This document shows, piece by piece, positions 62,531 through 64,000 of a stretch of DNA of 64,000 nucleotides (positions within the stretch are counted from its first letter, which is position 1; every line of letters starts with the position of its first letter). The DNA is taken from assembly GCA_964639275.1 (NCBI GenBank), contig CAZXCQ010000001.1, positions 1-64,000 of the forward strand, given 5' to 3'. A program made the translations under genes and the position numbers. Source of the DNA: CAZXCQ01 sp964639275. Lineage in GTDB: Bacteria > Desulfobacterota > DSM-4660 > Desulfatiglandales > Desulfatiglandaceae. Under the pieces are notes generated by a model that did no database searches, was not told the origin of the DNA, and was given only the letters and a program-made list of their open reading frames with translations.

Positions 62531-64000
62531 ATGGCCGAAGAGGGCAAGGCAATTGATCGCGATGCCCAGAAATCTTCCCTCAAGCTTGTTATTGTAGGGG
62601 GGGGTAAAGACTGTAAACGATTCCTGGAGCTTTTTGAGCTTCTGAAGAGTGAATCACTCCCTTATATGGATATCAAACTGGTAGGCGTCTGCGACATTGA
62701 TCCCGAAGCCGAAGGACTTCGTCTGGCTCGGCAGATGGGGATTTACACCACAAACGATTTTCGGGATCTTTTCAAGATCAAAGACCTCGATGGCGTAATT
62801 GAACTCACAACAGGCAAAGATGTCCTCCTCGAGCTTATAAGGCACAGGCCAACAGGTGTGGGGGTTCTGGAGCACAATGTCAGCCGATTACTAATGAATC
62901 TGTTAATAACCAATCAGAATTTACAGGCTGCGAAACGACAGGTTGCCATTGAGAAAGGGGCTACAGATTTTCTCATCCAGCAGGCCAACGAAAGGATTGT
63001 GGTCTTGAAACCGGATTTCACGATTGTAGACGCCAATGAGGCCTATCTGGAGGCGGTAACCAGGTTTAAACACGAGGTGATAGGTGCCAATTGTTATGAA
63101 GTCACCCACGGTCTCAGTGCCCCCTGCTCCAGGTCTCAACCAGGGCTCGAATGTCCTCTGGCAATCACCTTAAAAACCGGGGAATCGGCTCAGGTGATTC
63201 ATGAACATACGATCTCCAGTGATCTCGTAATCTACTGTGATATGGCCACATATCCCGTGAAGGACCAGAAGGGTGAAATCGTTCGGGTCATCGAGGTGTG
63301 GCGGGATATCACTGAAGAGCTTTCGTACCGATGGGAAAGACGAGCAAGGGCGCTCAAGGCTGACCTTAAGAAACTCGTCCAGGAAGACCGATTGATCTCG
63401 CTGGGGAAGCTCGTGGCCAGTAGCGTCCATGAGATCAACAATCCTATCCAGGGACTGCTGACATTTAGCCACCTCATGAAGGAAATCCTGGATGGGGGTG
63501 AGCCGGACTCGCAAGATTTGAAGAAGTTCCGCGACTACCTTTCTCTCATGTCCAGGGAACTGGAGAGATGCGGTGGAATTGTCTCCGGCCTCCTGTCCTT
63601 TTCTCGGGCCTCCTCAACGGAGTTCAAGGACGTTGACCTCAATGAAATCCTGACGCAGGTCATCGCCCTGACCCGGCACAGGATAGAACTCCAGAATATC
63701 CATTTGAACACAGAATTCTCCTTACGACCGCTAATCATCTACGGGGATCCAAATCAGTTGCAACAATGCTTTCTCAACCTGATCTTCAACGCTATTGAAG
63801 CCATGCCCGGCGGGGGCCAGCTGAGTATAAATTCCAATCTGGACAGCTCCCGCGGGCATGCCCAAATAACCATAGCGGATACGGGATGCGGGATAGAGGA
63901 AGAAGACTTGGACCACGTGTTTGATCCCTTTTTCACCACCAAGGAGGAAGGTGAAGGGACGGGACTCGGGCTATCCATAGTGCACGGGGTGGTCAAGGGG
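62531..64000 (+). CDS. PAS histidine kinase with Rossmann-like N-terminal domain (cut by window end)
   Basis: The frame is open for 490 codons to the window edge. The N-terminal domain (about 18-130) looks like a nucleotide-binding Rossmann fold: LKLVIVGGGKDCKRFLELF, then LVGVCDIDPEAEGLRLAR. A PAS domain (about 160-270) includes NCYEVTHGLSAPC and LECPLAITLKTG. The kinase core has SVHEINNPIQGL, FLNLIFNAIEAMPGG and DTGCGIEEEDLDHVFDPFF, then GTGLGLSIVHG. Only the last part of the ATPase domain is missing. The Rossmann-like domain could let it sense NAD(H), or a bound metabolite. The signal is not shown by the sequence. Confidence 0.85.
   Translation, partial: MAEEGKAIDRDAQKSSLKLVIVGGGKDCKRFLELFELLKSESLPYMDIKLVGVCDIDPEAEGLRLARQMGIYTTNDFRDLFKIKDLDGVIELTTGKDVLLELIRHRPTGVGVLEHNVSRLLMNLLITNQNLQAAKRQVAIEKGATDFLIQQANERIVVLKPDFTIVDANEAYLEAVTRFKHEVIGANCYEVTHGLSAPCSRSQPGLECPLAITLKTGESAQVIHEHTISSDLVIYCDMATYPVKDQKGEIVRVIEVWRDITEELSYRWERRARALKADLKKLVQEDRLISLGKLVASSVHEINNPIQGLLTFSHLMKEILDGGEPDSQDLKKFRDYLSLMSRELERCGGIVSGLLSFSRASSTEFKDVDLNEILTQVIALTRHRIELQNIHLNTEFSLRPLIIYGDPNQLQQCFLNLIFNAIEAMPGGGQLSINSNLDSSRGHAQITIADTGCGIEEEDLDHVFDPFFTTKEEGEGTGLGLSIVHGVVKG

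Overview
The window looks like a chromosome segment from a Gram-negative, strictly anaerobic bacterium, most likely Desulfobacterota (the former deltaproteobacterial sulfate reducers and syntrophs). The reasons are LPS synthesis (kdsB), several lipobox and signal-peptide proteins, three sigma54 activators, an Hdr/Fdh/Nuo-like electron-transfer locus and three genes that use in-frame TGA as selenocysteine. No rRNA, tRNA, CRISPR array or intact insertion sequence was seen.

Region 1 (about 0.2-12.4 kb) is mostly housekeeping: hflK-hflC, a tandem-ACT protein, recJ, kdsB, queD, two small zinc ribbons, a decayed hisF fragment, a GAF histidine kinase, a MazF-type toxin with its antitoxin, a Tat-exported metallophosphoesterase, a phospholipase A2-like lipoprotein and an OmpA-family protein.

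Region 2 (about 12.6-34.7 kb) is a long run of plus-strand genes for exported proteins. In order they are a von Willebrand A (VWA) protein split over two ORFs, a caspase-like protease with a triplicated C-terminal module, a FlgT-like protein, three lipoproteins, an LPP20/FlgP-like protein, an AsmA-like protein, a 925-residue lipoprotein (FnIII, beta-helix, TPR), a SpoIID/LytB-like peptidoglycan protein, a CsgG/FlgO-like DUF4384 protein and a second caspase-like protein (PEGA, DUF1566). No flagellar structural gene is present. I read it as a possible undescribed envelope or secretion machine with protease subunits. A 182-bp direct repeat brackets the second caspase gene.

Region 3 (about 34.8-43.4 kb) holds a VapBC pair, a dispersed palindromic repeat, a DUF4139 protein, and a 4-hydroxybutyryl-CoA dehydratase-family enzyme lying between two PAS-type sigma54 activators.

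Region 4 (about 43.6-58.2 kb) is the energy locus. A near-consensus sigma54 promoter precedes NuoE-like, NuoF-like, NuoG-N-like and HdrA-MvhD fusion genes. A second operon on the minus strand encodes a selenocysteine HdrA, a selenocysteine MvhD, an FdhB-like iron-sulfur protein and a selenocysteine formate dehydrogenase. Together they could form an NADH/formate/ferredoxin electron-confurcating or bifurcating complex. Region 5 (58.3-64 kb) is regulatory: a response regulator with an unusual C-terminal domain, a kinase/NtrC-type pair and a kinase with a Rossmann-like N-terminus that runs off the window.
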